NCBI RefSeq assembly: GCF_000429685.1
Contig: NZ_AUCI01000002.1
Location: forward strand, 1-64,000
Direction of reading: 5' to 3'
Length of the DNA stretch: 64,000 bases
DNA from: Salibacterium aidingense DSM 18341
Lineage (GTDB): Bacteria; Bacillota; Bacilli; Bacillales; Marinococcaceae
Under the pieces are notes generated by a model, which did no database searches, was not told the origin of the DNA, and saw only the letters and a list, made by a program, of their open reading frames with translations. The translations under genes were made by a program, and so were the position numbers. Position 1 is the first letter of the stretch, and each line of letters starts with the position of its first letter. This document shows positions 27,593 to 36,841 of the stretch, in pieces.

Positions 27593-28497
27593 TGAAAGCT
27601 GCCCGTCAGGAAACAACAATAACAACAGAGGAAAGACTCCAGGAACCAGCTAATTTATCCGTAAGAGAATGGAAGAATAAAATTTTCAAAGGAATATTCA
27701 CGGCAGCTGCAGGGTTTAGTCTGCTTATGCTTATTGTTCTTATCCTTCGGATATTCACTCAAGGAATTGGCTATCTGGACTGGAATTTAATTACCTCCTT
27801 TGCTTCTCGAAACCCCTCGGACGCAGGTATTCTAGCAGCCTTTGTCGGTACCATCTGGCTGATGGCTGTCACTGCTCCAATTTCTTTTATATTAGGTGTA
27901 GGAACAGCAATTTATTTAGAGGAGTACGCGAACAAAAACCGTTTTACCTCATTAATTCAAACTAATATTTCCAACCTAGCAGGCGTTCCTTCCGTTGTAT
28001 TTGGTCTGCTTGGGCTTACCTTATTCGTTCGTGAACTGGCGATGGGGAGAAGTATCATCGCCGGGGCCTTGACCATGTCCCTATTGATTCTGCCTATCAT
28101 TGTTGTAGCTTCCCAGGAAGCAATCCGCTCGGTCCCAACAAATTTGAAGGAAGCTTCCTATGCGATGGGGGCCACTAATTGGCAGACGATCTACCGGGTG
28201 GTTCTGCCGGCAGCACTGCCGGGTATTTTAACGGGGAACATTTTGGCCTTATCCAGAGCCATCGGCGAGACTGCTCCCTTGATCATGATAGGTGCTCTTA
28301 CCTATATTGCCTTTCTGCCGGAAAACCTGCTTTCGCAGTTTACAGTGATGCCCATTCAAATCTTTAACTGGACAAGCAGACCCCAGGAGGAATTTCACCT
28401 CGTGGCTGCTGCCGGGATCATTGTATTGTTAGCGATGCTGCTATTGATGAATTCGATTGCCGTATGGATAAGAAATAAATTTCAACGCCGATTCTAG
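27592..28497 (+). CDS. pstA: phosphate ABC transporter permease PstA
   Basis: Second membrane subunit of the Pst importer, 301 residues with six membrane segments. The coupling loop ASYAMGATNWQTIYRVVLPAALPG is characteristic, as is AIGETAPLIMIGAL downstream. It starts on the ATG overlapping the pstC stop. pstB follows after 38 bases. Confidence 0.95.
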   Translation: MKAARQETTITTEERLQEPANLSVREWKNKIFKGIFTAAAGFSLLMLIVLILRIFTQGIGYLDWNLITSFASRNPSDAGILAAFVGTIWLMAVTAPISFILGVGTAIYLEEYANKNRFTSLIQTNISNLAGVPSVVFGLLGLTLFVRELAMGRSIIAGALTMSLLILPIIVVASQEAIRSVPTNLKEASYAMGATNWQTIYRVVLPAALPGILTGNILALSRAIGETAPLIMIGALTYIAFLPENLLSQFTVMPIQIFNWTSRPQEEFHLVAAAGIIVLLAMLLLMNSIAVWIRNKFQRRF

Positions 28498-28535
28498 GTT
28501 TGAGGTACATCTAAATTTATAGAGAGGTGTTTTCG

Positions 28536-29357
28536 ATGTTAGCCAGTAAAGATAATAACACACAAGCGGAAGAAGTATACGAACCGAATACCGCACGTCC
28601 TGCAGATTCAGTATATAAAGTAGACCAATTAAATCTTTGGTATGGGCAGGACCAGGCCTTAAAAAATATCGAACTGGAGATTCCGGAACAGCAGGTTACA
28701 GCGATAATAGGTCCGTCTGGATGCGGGAAATCAACCTTTATTAAAACACTCAATCGTCTGACCGAGATGATTCCCTCCGTTAAAACAACCGGCGGGATTT
28801 ATTATCGGAATCAGGATATTTTCGATAAAAAATATAAAGTAGAACTGCTTCGAACGAAGGTAGGTATGGTTTTTCAGAATCCAAACCCATTCCCCAAATC
28901 CATCTATGAAAACATCGTTTATGGCCCGAAAATTCACGGCATCAAAGATAAAAAAGTGCTTGATGAGATCGTGGAAAGCAGCCTGAAGGGGGCTGCCCTA
29001 TGGGACGAAGTGAAAGATGATTTGAAAAAAAATGCGTTTGGGCTGTCCGGCGGCCAACAGCAGCGTCTCTGTATTGCAAGATGCCTGGCAGTGGAACCAG
29101 ATGTGCTGCTGATGGATGAGCCGACCTCTGCCCTTGATCCTATTTCCACGTTAAAAATTGAAGAGCTGGTACAGGATTTAAAAAAGAATTACAGTATTAT
29201 TATTGTCACCCACAATATGCAGCAGGCCGGCCGCATTTCAGATAACACCGCGTTTTTTCTGAACGGGGAGGTCGTCGAATATGACCGTACTGATAAAATA
29301 TTTTCCTCGCCGGACGATAAACGCACCGAAGATTATATTTCAGGACGATTCGGATAA
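28536..29357 (+). CDS. pstB: phosphate ABC transporter ATPase PstB
   Basis: ATPase of the Pst importer. The 273-residue protein has Walker [10 protein letters not shown] (about 61-69), the signature LSGGQQQR, Walker [14 protein letters not shown] and the switch histidine in IIVTHNMQQ. The ATG at 28536 is six bases after AGAGAGGTG; a GTG at 28527 lies within that site. An N-terminal tail of about 25 residues precedes the ATPase core. Confidence 0.97.
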   Translation: MLASKDNNTQAEEVYEPNTARPADSVYKVDQLNLWYGQDQALKNIELEIPEQQVTAIIGPSGCGKSTFIKTLNRLTEMIPSVKTTGGIYYRNQDIFDKKYKVELLRTKVGMVFQNPNPFPKSIYENIVYGPKIHGIKDKKVLDEIVESSLKGAALWDEVKDDLKKNAFGLSGGQQQRLCIARCLAVEPDVLLMDEPTSALDPISTLKIEELVQDLKKNYSIIIVTHNMQQAGRISDNTAFFLNGEVVEYDRTDKIFSSPDDKRTEDYISGRFG

Positions 29358-29375
29358 CGTTAGGAGGACAACGGA

Positions 29376-30026
29376 ATGGGGGTCAGAGGAACCTACGAAC
29401 AAGAGCTCTCCCAGCTGAAAAATGATCTATTTTCTATGGGGGAACAGGTAATGGCGGCTTTTAACACCGCATTGGAACTATTACAAAGCCGGGATGAAGA
29501 GAAAATCAATCAATTAATTGAGAATGACGCGGTCATTAACCAGGTGGAATTAAAAATTCATGATGAGGCGACCATGATGATTGCCCGTCAGCAGCCGGTG
29601 GCTACAGATCTGCGGACCACCATTGTTGCTTTAAAGATTTCAAGCGACTTGGAACGGATCGGGGATTTGGCCGTAGATATGGTGAAGGCTGCCAAACGAA
29701 TGGAAACAAAAAGAAACGAGTCAGAAATTGATGATATTCTTGATATGGCAAAAGTCGCGGAAGAAATGCTGAAGGAAGCATTAACGGCCTATCAAAAAAG
29801 AGACATGATGAGAGCCCAGCATATTGCGACGCTTGACGACACCGTAGATAAAAAATATAAACACTATATTCAGCGGTTGTTTACCTTAACAGACGAAACC
29901 AACGCCGAACAGACCACACAGCTTGCTTTTATCGGGCGGTATGTCGAGAGAATCGCGGATTACGCTACCAATCTGGCAGAATGGATTGTATATGAATCCA
30001 GTGGAAAACATTTTGATTTAAACTGA
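29376..30026 (+). CDS. phoU: phosphate transport regulator PhoU
   Basis: Cytoplasmic helical-bundle protein that restrains Pst and Pho signalling when phosphate is plentiful. The 216 residues contain two PhoU repeats with the metal-binding pattern EExxD/E, for example DLRTTIVALKISSDLERIGDL near 80-100 and AFIGRYVERIADYATNLAEW near the end. The ATG at 29376 follows TAGGAGGA. B. subtilis lacks phoU in its pst operon; many other Bacillaceae have it. A strong terminator follows. Confidence 0.96.
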   Translation: MGVRGTYEQELSQLKNDLFSMGEQVMAAFNTALELLQSRDEEKINQLIENDAVINQVELKIHDEATMMIARQQPVATDLRTTIVALKISSDLERIGDLAVDMVKAAKRMETKRNESEIDDILDMAKVAEEMLKEALTAYQKRDMMRAQHIATLDDTVDKKYKHYIQRLFTLTDETNAEQTTQLAFIGRYVERIADYATNLAEWIVYESSGKHFDLN

Positions 30027-30036
30027 TTGTTTTTTC

Positions 30037-30068
30037 GGAGCTGTATCAAAAGGTACAGCTCCTTTTCT
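30037..30068 (+). terminator. terminator of pstSCAB-phoU
   Basis: GGAGCTGTA (30037-30045) pairs perfectly with TACAGCTCC (30054-30062), followed by TTTTCT. Confidence 0.9.
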
Positions 30069-30330
30069 ATGGCAAAGAGAAGTAAACCATGGGCAGAAGT
30101 AGAAGGCCGCCGCCTTCCGCTGCTCGACGGCTAAAAACGGTTCCGTCCTGTGGCGGCCGCGGGCACTAGAACATCCGGTTCGTCGAAGCTGAGCCCGCGG
30201 TAAAGAAGACACGGCGATCGCAGGGGAGCCGTTTTTTTAACCGAATAGTTTTCAACACGTCAAATTTTTAGTATTATAGGTATATAAAACTAGTATTAAA
30301 GTCTTTGTTGAAAAAATAACAGCCAGACTA
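30069..30330. other. GC-rich then AT-rich gap before cheA
   Basis: Bases 30085-30235 are GC-rich (CGGCCGCGGGC ... GAGCCCGCGG) and may be a degenerate copy of the GAGGCT-CCCGCGGAAAGCG type repeat seen at 62440-62550. The rest is AT-rich. No gene recognised. Confidence 0.4.
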
Positions 30331-30357
30331 TGAAATTTTTCTTCCTTTTACCGATAT
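30331..30357 (+). promoter_or_regulatory. sigma-D-like promoter for the che operon
   Basis: TGAA (30331-30334), a 15-base spacer and ACCGATAT (30350-30357), close to the sigma-D consensus TAAA-N15-GCCGATAA. It implies control by the motility sigma factor. Confidence 0.55.
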
Positions 30358-30438
30358 TAAAAAAGTAACCAGATTGGAGCTGAACAAACATTTCAAAGGT
30401 TAAAAATAGATAATTTGTAGGAGCAGGGGGTTTGGAAT

Positions 30439-32502
30439 TTGAGTCAATCTGAGTATTTAGAAGTATTTATTGATGAAAGCCAGGAGCATTTACAAACGTT
30501 AAATGATAACTTAATGAAACTGGAAAAAGAGCCGGCGGATATTTCAATAGTTGGTGAAATATTCCGCTCCGCCCATACCCTGAAAGGGATGGGGGCCACC
30601 ATGGGATTTGAGGATCTGGCCCATTTAACACACAACATGGAAAATGTGCTGGATCTGATACGAAATGAACAGTTGGAAGTCACCTCTCACGTCATGGACG
30701 TTGTATTTGAATCGGTGGATGATTTAGAAGAAATGGTAGTAGATATTTCTAACGGGGGGGACGGCTCGAGGGACGTACAAGAAGCTGTAAAAAAATTGGA
30801 GGCTCTGCAGCACGGCGAAAAAGCAGCAGACCCCCAGACAGAGGCGGCAGCGGCTGTTGAGGCAGCACCAGCTCCTGAAAATACAGGCAGCGTTCAGGAG
30901 GACTATGATGAATATGAGCGTACAGTTCTTACCCAGTCCAAAGAACAGGGGTATTATCCGTATAAAATTGAAATAGTTCTTGATGAGCAGACGATGCTGA
31001 AAGCAGCCCGGGTTTATATGGTATTTGAAGTGCTGGAACAAGTCGGGGACATCATAAAGTCAACACCGCCGGCAGATGATCTGGAAGATGAAAACTTTGA
31101 ATTTGCTTTTGTTATCACCGTGATTTCCAGTGTGGAGAAAGAGGAATTGGAAAAACGGGTAATGAAAGTTTCCGAAATTGCCTCGGTTACTATAGAGGAA
31201 GTTGATGTAACCTTTCAGGAGAAACGCCCGGCTTCAAAAACAGAAGAAGCTTCTCCGGCTCCCGCTGCAGCAGACCAGGCCAAAAAGAAGGAACCGAAAT
31301 CAAAAAAACAGGATAAAAAAGAAGAAACCCCGAAAAAAGGAAATGAATTAAATAAAACGATTCGGGTGAACATTGACCGACTGGATGTGTTAATGAATCT
31401 GTTTGAAGAACTTGTCATTGACCGCGGCCGCCTTGAACAGATCTCGAGTGATCTTGACAACAGTGAACTTAGTGAAACCGTAGAACGGATGTCCAGAATT
31501 TCCGGGGACCTTCAGGAAATTATTCTAAATATGAGAATGATGCCGGTGGATCAGGTTTTTAATCGTTTTCCAAGAATGGTCCGCAGTTTATCAAAAGAGC
31601 TCGGTAAGCAGGTGAATCTTGAAATTACCGGAGCGGAAACAGAACTGGACCGTACGATCATTGATGAAATCGGGGATCCGCTCGTCCATCTGATCCGAAA
31701 CTCTATTGATCATGGAGTTGAAGAGCCGCACGTCCGGGAAGCTGCCGGTAAACCAGCCCAGGGAACGGTTCAATTAAGGGCTTATCACAGCGGAAACCAC
31801 GTATTCATTGAAATAGAAGATGACGGGGCCGGCATTGATCAAGATAAGATTATTAAAAAAGCATTGGATAACGGGGTAGTAACCGAAGATGATATTGAGA
31901 AGATGAGTGACCAGCAGATATTTGGTCTGATGTTTTCTTCCGGTTTTAGTACGGCAGAAGAAATCACAGACATTTCCGGCCGGGGCGTCGGACTGGATGT
32001 CGTGCGAAGCACGTTTGAAACTTTGGGAGGAAGTGTCACTGTTGACTCTGAATTTGGGCAGGGCTCTCTGTTTTCTGTACAGCTGCCCCTCACCCTTTCG
32101 ATTATTGATGTCATGCTTGTCGAAGTGGGAGAAGAAAAATATGGTGTACCTCTGACAGCTATTGTAGAAACAGCTATTGTGAGTAAAGAGGAAGTCTACA
32201 GCGCACACAACCAGAAAGTCATCGATTTCCGTGGAAACGTTATTCCCCTTGTCTTTTTGAATGATATTTTCCAGGTACCTGATCATGAAAGGGAAGCAGA
32301 AACGGAGTATTACTCCCTTGTTATCGTCAGCAAAGGGGATAAAATTGCCGGCTTAGTTGTAGACTCTTTAATCGGACAGCACGATGTCGTGTTAAAGTCT
32401 CTTGGAAACTACTTAACCAATGTGTTTGCGATATCTGGAGCTACGATATTAGGAGACGGGCAGGTAGCCTTAATCCTGGATTCCAATGCCTTAATAAAAT
32501 AA
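30439..32502 (+). CDS. cheA: chemotaxis histidine kinase CheA
   Basis: Sensor kinase that phosphorylates CheY in response to chemoreceptors. The 687 residues comprise an HPt domain with phospho-accepting His46 (RSAHTLKG), a P2-like CheY-binding domain (about 170-260), a charged linker, the dimerisation domain (about 300-360), the ATPase with HLIRNSIDHG (N box), DDGAGID (G1) and GRGVGLD (G2), and a C-terminal CheW-like domain. The start is a TTG at 30439, eight bases after AGGGGG. cheW, cheY and cheX follow on the same strand. Confidence 0.97.
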   Translation: MSQSEYLEVFIDESQEHLQTLNDNLMKLEKEPADISIVGEIFRSAHTLKGMGATMGFEDLAHLTHNMENVLDLIRNEQLEVTSHVMDVVFESVDDLEEMVVDISNGGDGSRDVQEAVKKLEALQHGEKAADPQTEAAAAVEAAPAPENTGSVQEDYDEYERTVLTQSKEQGYYPYKIEIVLDEQTMLKAARVYMVFEVLEQVGDIIKSTPPADDLEDENFEFAFVITVISSVEKEELEKRVMKVSEIASVTIEEVDVTFQEKRPASKTEEASPAPAAADQAKKKEPKSKKQDKKEETPKKGNELNKTIRVNIDRLDVLMNLFEELVIDRGRLEQISSDLDNSELSETVERMSRISGDLQEIILNMRMMPVDQVFNRFPRMVRSLSKELGKQVNLEITGAETELDRTIIDEIGDPLVHLIRNSIDHGVEEPHVREAAGKPAQGTVQLRAYHSGNHVFIEIEDDGAGIDQDKIIKKALDNGVVTEDDIEKMSDQQIFGLMFSSGFSTAEEITDISGRGVGLDVVRSTFETLGGSVTVDSEFGQGSLFSVQLPLTLSIIDVMLVEVGEEKYGVPLTAIVETAIVSKEEVYSAHNQKVIDFRGNVIPLVFLNDIFQVPDHEREAETEYYSLVIVSKGDKIAGLVVDSLIGQHDVVLKSLGNYLTNVFAISGATILGDGQVALILDSNALIK

Positions 32503-32526
32503 ATGAAGCCTGGAGGTGGCCGAGAC

Positions 32527-32991
32527 ATGGCGGTAGAAACAGCAGAAGGCTATGTGAAAGTTATTGTTTTTCAATTAAAAGAAGAAGAGTATGCCATAGA
32601 AGTTGATCATGTACAGTCTATCGAGAGAATGCAGTCTGTAACACGGATACCCGGTGTGGAAGCCTATATTATCGGGGTCATGAATCTCCGCGGAGTCATC
32701 ACGCCGGTCATAGATCTTCGAAAAAGATTTGGGATCGAAAGCCAATCCTATGACGAAGCCACGCGTATCCTTGTGTTGAAAAAGGATAACAACGAAATCG
32801 GATTTATTGTTGATGGAGCAAACGATGTGATGGATATTGCTGAATCCCGGATTGAACCAACTCCTGAAGTAGTTGGCGGTGTGGCGGAAGAGTACCTGCG
32901 CGGGGTGGTAAAACTGGATGACCGCTTGTTCACGTTACTGCACATAGATAAAATCCTGAACAAAAATGAAGAAAAACGATCCGGAGCCTAA
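32527..32991 (+). CDS. cheW: chemotaxis coupling protein CheW
   Basis: Scaffold linking chemoreceptors to CheA. The 154-residue protein starts at the ATG at 32527, preceded by GGAGGTGG; a reading from 32503 lacks a site. The CheW fold is indicated by VIVFQLKEEEYAIEV at the start and GVMNLRGVITPVIDLRKRFG near 56-75. It follows cheA by 24 bases. Confidence 0.96.
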   Translation: MAVETAEGYVKVIVFQLKEEEYAIEVDHVQSIERMQSVTRIPGVEAYIIGVMNLRGVITPVIDLRKRFGIESQSYDEATRILVLKKDNNEIGFIVDGANDVMDIAESRIEPTPEVVGGVAEEYLRGVVKLDDRLFTLLHIDKILNKNEEKRSGA

Positions 32992-33037
32992 ACCGAAGCT
33001 GATCGTATCAACGAAAATATTGACATGAGGTGAGAAT

Positions 33038-33397
33038 ATGGCGTCTGTATTAATTGTGGATGATGCGTCCTTTATGAGAATGATGATAAAAGATATCCTT
33101 ACAAAAAATGAGTTTGACATAGCAGGTGAAGCTGCAAATGGCCAGGAAGCAGTGGACATGTTTAAAGAATTGAGTCCTGATTTAGTTACGATGGATATTA
33201 CGATGCCGGAAAAGGATGGTATTGCTGCGCTCAAGGAAATTCAAGGGGAGCACCCTGAGGCAAAAGTTATTATGTGTTCGGCTATGGGACAGCAGTCTAT
33301 GGTCATCGATGCGATTCAGGCAGGGGCTAAAGATTTTATAGTAAAACCATTCCAGGCAGATCGTGTCATGGATGCCATTAATAAAGTGTTGGGATAG
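33038..33397 (+). CDS. cheY: chemotaxis response regulator CheY
   Basis: Single-domain receiver that binds the flagellar switch when phosphorylated. In the 119 residues the acidic pair is Asp8-Asp9, the phosphorylation site Asp53 (VTMDITMPEKDG), and the conserved lysine Lys103 (VKPFQ). The start at 33038 follows GAGGTGAG. It lies between cheW and its probable phosphatase gene cheX. Confidence 0.95.
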   Translation: MASVLIVDDASFMRMMIKDILTKNEFDIAGEAANGQEAVDMFKELSPDLVTMDITMPEKDGIAALKEIQGEHPEAKVIMCSAMGQQSMVIDAIQAGAKDFIVKPFQADRVMDAINKVLG

Positions 33398-33411
33398 AGA
33401 GGAGCTTCGTC

Positions 33412-33897
33412 ATGAGTTCAGCACCACATATGGAAGCACAGCATGTTAATGCCATCACCAATGCAGCAGTGATGATAGTAGAGCAGCATTTAGGAATAGA
33501 AGCGAAGTTTTCTAAACCTTATGTGTCTGGAAAGCAGTTTCTCGCATCCGATATCTCCGTAGTGATGGGTGTTAATGGACAGCTGGAAGGACAGATTATT
33601 TGCACGATGGAAGAAAAAACAGCACGATCCATTGTCGGCAATATGATGGGCGGAATGGAAATAAGCGTGCTGGATGATATGGGATGGAGCGCTATCCAGG
33701 AATTTGGTAACTGGGTAGCAGGAAGGGCAGCTTCAGAACTGGCAAAAGCAGAAGCCGTCATTGATATTTCCCCGCCGGTTATCAATGAAGGTCATTCCAG
33801 ATTCCGCATGGAAAAGACATTCCTAACCTTTCCTCTCAGCAGTGCGGCGGGAGAGGTTTACCTTCATGTTTCTATAACACCAAGCAATCGTTCCTAG
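33412..33897 (+). CDS. cheX: CheX-type CheY-P phosphatase
   Basis: Member of the CheC/CheX/FliY family, which dephosphorylates CheY-P. The 161 residues contain the family E-x2-N active-site pattern in AIQEFGNWVAGRA (near residue 103) and the MMGGMEISVLDDMG segment before it. B. subtilis uses CheC and FliY and has no CheX, so this cluster is arranged differently. The ATG at 33412 follows GAGAGGAG. A terminator ends the operon two bases after the stop. Confidence 0.88.
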   Translation: MSSAPHMEAQHVNAITNAAVMIVEQHLGIEAKFSKPYVSGKQFLASDISVVMGVNGQLEGQIICTMEEKTARSIVGNMMGGMEISVLDDMGWSAIQEFGNWVAGRAASELAKAEAVIDISPPVINEGHSRFRMEKTFLTFPLSSAAGEVYLHVSITPSNRS

Positions 33898-33898
33898 A

Positions 33899-33937
33899 AA
33901 CAGTCCGCTCCTTGATATAAGGTAGCGGACTGTTTTG
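33899..33937. terminator. terminator of cheAWYX
   Basis: AACAGTCCGCT (33899-33909) pairs perfectly with AGCGGACTGTT (33924-33934), followed by TT. It may also serve the convergent DUF418 gene. Confidence 0.85.
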
Positions 33938-33954
33938 GCAGAGGGGAGGAACAT

Positions 33955-35178
33955 TTACCGTTTTGCGGGAGCCTGTTTTCGATACGTCCAGTTCCTCCAC
34001 AGCTTTTCCAACGGCCCCTGGCTGTAATTGCTCATCCAGAATATGCTCAACACAACCTGGGCCCCATAAATGACGGCGGTAATGAGAATTCCGGTGGACG
34101 CATCAATCGTGCCAAACAGCTGAAGGCCGAACCCATAAAAAATAAAAATGCAGAGAATGGTCTGCAGCATATAATTGGTTAACGCCATCTGCCCTACCGG
34201 AGCAAACACCTTTAGCAGGCGGAACAAGTTTTTCCGTTGGCATAACAGGACGGCGGCGGCAGCATAAAAAAGCATAAACAGCGGTCCGGCAATGATATTC
34301 AAGCCTGAAGCCAGGCCATCCGACAGCCAAGCCGGAAAAGGAAGTAGTCCGTTTGTTAAACAAGCAAATAAGAGGGATAGGATTCCTCCGCCTGCAAGCA
34401 TCCTACTCCGAATTTTTTTCCATTTTCCTGTAAAGAACGAAGCGTGCTGGAGCCAGCCTTTTTTTCCTACATACAATCCGATCAGAAACACTCCCAGAAT
34501 GTTGGGAATGGTGAAAAAAAGGTTGGAAAGCACGATAGGAACCTCTTCCTGTAAGCGAAAACTCAGGATTTCCATATAGGATCCGCCAGAGTAGACAGAT
34601 TCGGCCTCTGCCACGTTCTGTCGAGCCTGTTCGAGTGCCTGCGATCCCTGTTCTACGGTCATATAAAAATTCCCGGCTGTTACGAGAAACATCATTACGA
34701 TAGAAGATCCAGCAAGTAAAAGGCATGCCCATGTAAGAATCGTTTTTTTCCTCCGATGCACGAAGAGCAGCAGCAATAATCCTGCCAGCGCGTAGGTATG
34801 TAAAATATCACCCGACCATAAAAAAACGAGGTGGAGCAGGCCCGCCCCTAATAAAAAGACGATGCGCCGTTTATACCAATCCTGGGGCCGGACCCCCTTT
34901 TCTTTTAACCTTTCATAAAATAAATAGAATCCCAGGCCAAATAAAAAAGAGAATAAAGGATAAAACTTACCAACCACCAGAAAATCCATGGCAAAGACAC
35001 TCCATTGATTGAGCAATCCCTGCGGAATAGAAGCAAGTTCAGCCGGCATACTTTGCAGCTGATAGTATGGAGATTTGAAAGCAGACATGTTGGCAGCTAA
35101 AATTCCTAACAGTGCAAATCCACGTAAAATATCAAGGGTTACAATACGTTCCTGTTTGTTGGTTGCTGTTATTTTCAT
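33955..35178 (-). CDS. DUF418 family membrane protein
   Basis: Polytopic membrane protein of 407 residues with about ten hydrophobic segments. The N-terminal RIVTLDILRGFALLGIL and the C-terminal DUF418 region (PVGQMALTNYMLQTILCIFIFYG) are family hallmarks. Relatives (such as B. subtilis YxaH and YrkO) have no firm function; the N-terminal part resembles acyltransferase-3/heparan N-acetyltransferase-like membrane domains. The start at 35178 is preceded by AGGAGGAG. It converges with the che operon. Confidence 0.88.
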   Translation of the reverse strand: MKITATNKQERIVTLDILRGFALLGILAANMSAFKSPYYQLQSMPAELASIPQGLLNQWSVFAMDFLVVGKFYPLFSFLFGLGFYLFYERLKEKGVRPQDWYKRRIVFLLGAGLLHLVFLWSGDILHTYALAGLLLLLFVHRRKKTILTWACLLLAGSSIVMMFLVTAGNFYMTVEQGSQALEQARQNVAEAESVYSGGSYMEILSFRLQEEVPIVLSNLFFTIPNILGVFLIGLYVGKKGWLQHASFFTGKWKKIRSRMLAGGGILSLLFACLTNGLLPFPAWLSDGLASGLNIIAGPLFMLFYAAAAVLLCQRKNLFRLLKVFAPVGQMALTNYMLQTILCIFIFYGFGLQLFGTIDASTGILITAVIYGAQVVLSIFWMSNYSQGPLEKLWRNWTYRKQAPAKR

Positions 35179-35262
35179 GTCCTCGCTCCTCCTGAAAATA
35201 GTAGTCCGGGGCGGATGGTGAGTGCGAAGCCTCTTCCCGGGGGAAGTGTTCTGACATTAGAG

Positions 35263-35293
35263 TTGGAAAAAGAACGACGGAACATTATATACT
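35263..35293 (+). promoter_or_regulatory. sigma-A-like promoter for the SEDS gene
   Basis: TTGGAA (35263-35268), a 17-base spacer and TATATA (35286-35291), about 80 bases before the ATG at 35376. Confidence 0.5.
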
Positions 35294-35375
35294 CCAGCTA
35301 AGTTTAACATTCCTCTCCAGATAAATTAAATATAGATCAGCTGTTTTCCTCTATACGATCCGGAGATAATCGTGT

Positions 35376-36611
35376 ATGATTTTTAAAGGATACACTATTA
35401 ATTATGAAAATGCTGGTGATGAACTGGTGAGTTTTAATAACCCAATGACAGAAAAGCAATATGATATCAATATGCTGTTTGTGTTGTTTCTTTTTGGCGT
35501 CGTAAGCTGTTTTTATATTTATTTCGCGCAGCAGATGGGGCAGTATGAAGGCTCTTTTCATACCTCCCAGATGATGTTTTATGTGGTAGGCTTTGTGGTC
35601 GCATTCAGCGTGATTCACTTTGATTTTGAGTATTACATCAATATTCACTGGTTTTTATACGGGTTCGGTCTTTTTCTTTTAATTCTGCTCGATGTTATAG
35701 GACCGCATGAAACATTTGCCCCCTACCAGAACGGGGCTGTAAGCTGGTTTCAAGTTCCAGGTATTGGTTCTGTCCAGCCTTCGGAGATCATGAGAATTTT
35801 TCTGGTGCTTACTCTCAGCGCGATCATCTACCGGCATAACTCCCGCCATAGAGAGGATAGATCCTTGCAGACAGACTTTCTTCTGCTGGGAAAAATGGGG
35901 CTGGTGACAGCCCCCGTTATCGTTCTTCTGGAACGGCAGCCTGATATGGGGAGTGTTCTGCTCATAGCAGCGATACTGATTGCTTTAATGATCGTATCCG
36001 GAATGTCGTATAAGATATTGGTTGTTCTGATAGGAGGACCTCTCAGCGCCGGACTGGCTTTTATTTTTGCTTTTTACCAGTTCCCTGAATTAGTGGAAAG
36101 ATTTTTTCTTTCCAATCTCCGCAGCTATCAGGTGGATCGAATCAACGGCTGGCTTAATCCTTTTGAGTATGTAGATGAAGGTTACCAGGTGCTGCAGGCG
36201 ATGACAGCGATTGGTTCCGGGCAGCTGTATGGAAATTACGGAACGGCCGTTTATATTCCGGAAGCTCATACCGATTTTATTTTTGCGGTTATTAGTTCGA
36301 TGCATGGCTTTTTAGGCGGGGCCTTTGTCATCACCCTGTATTTTATCCTGCTGTATCAGATACTGATGACCGGACTGCGTTGTCACAACGCGTTTGGAAA
36401 ATATTTGTGCGCCGGTTTGATCGGAATGTTTTCCTTTCAGGTTTTTCAAAACATTGGGATGGGTCTGGGACTGCTTCCGGTGACAGGGTTTACCCTGCCT
36501 CTGCTGAGTTACGGCGGAAGTTCCCTTGTGGCTACGATGTTTGCCCTTGGGATGGTGATGAGTGTCAGGTACCATTCAAAATCCTATTTTTTCGAACAGC
36601 AAAAAGAATAA
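35376..36611 (+). CDS. SEDS family protein (FtsW/RodA/SpoVE type)
   Basis: Predicted lipid II polymerase (peptidoglycan glycosyltransferase) or a paralogue. The 411 residues hold about ten membrane segments, with VQPSEIMRIFLVLTLSA near 134, LLERQPDMGSVLL near 188 and the C-terminal PVTGFTLPLLSYGGSS. These match SEDS signatures, including the ERQPDxG segment with the essential aspartate. Which paralogue it is cannot be decided; no partner PBP is adjacent. The ATG at 35376 has GGAGAT at good spacing; a GTG at 35427 is an alternative. Confidence 0.88.
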   Translation: MIFKGYTINYENAGDELVSFNNPMTEKQYDINMLFVLFLFGVVSCFYIYFAQQMGQYEGSFHTSQMMFYVVGFVVAFSVIHFDFEYYINIHWFLYGFGLFLLILLDVIGPHETFAPYQNGAVSWFQVPGIGSVQPSEIMRIFLVLTLSAIIYRHNSRHREDRSLQTDFLLLGKMGLVTAPVIVLLERQPDMGSVLLIAAILIALMIVSGMSYKILVVLIGGPLSAGLAFIFAFYQFPELVERFFLSNLRSYQVDRINGWLNPFEYVDEGYQVLQAMTAIGSGQLYGNYGTAVYIPEAHTDFIFAVISSMHGFLGGAFVITLYFILLYQILMTGLRCHNAFGKYLCAGLIGMFSFQVFQNIGMGLGLLPVTGFTLPLLSYGGSSLVATMFALGMVMSVRYHSKSYFFEQQKE

Positions 36612-36660
36612 CAGCGTCCGCTTAAACCCTGACAAAAACTAAAAAAATTGTACGCTGCTG

Positions 36661-36693
36661 GAAGAGCTTATGGAGAAGCTCTTCTTTTTTTTA
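36661..36693 (+). terminator. terminator of the SEDS gene
   Basis: GAAGAGCTT (36661-36669) pairs perfectly with AAGCTCTTC (36676-36684), followed by eight T. Confidence 0.92.
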
Positions 36694-36704
36694 CAAATGC
36701 TTGT

Positions 36705-36730
36705 TAAAAATTCAGACAATAAGACGATAT
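36705..36730 (+). promoter_or_regulatory. sigma-D promoter for the chemoreceptor gene
   Basis: TAAA (36705-36708), a 14-base spacer and GACGATAT (36723-36730), close to the sigma-D consensus. It lies about 110 bases before the receptor gene. Confidence 0.65.
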
Positions 36731-36841
36731 AAGAAATGGCAGTTATCTAATGCTAAGGTATCATACATATTTGTTTTCCAGGAAAAAGATAATCAAATCC
36801 AAAACTTTAGACTTACTTTGTTTGCCTAGAAGGAGGAAAAT

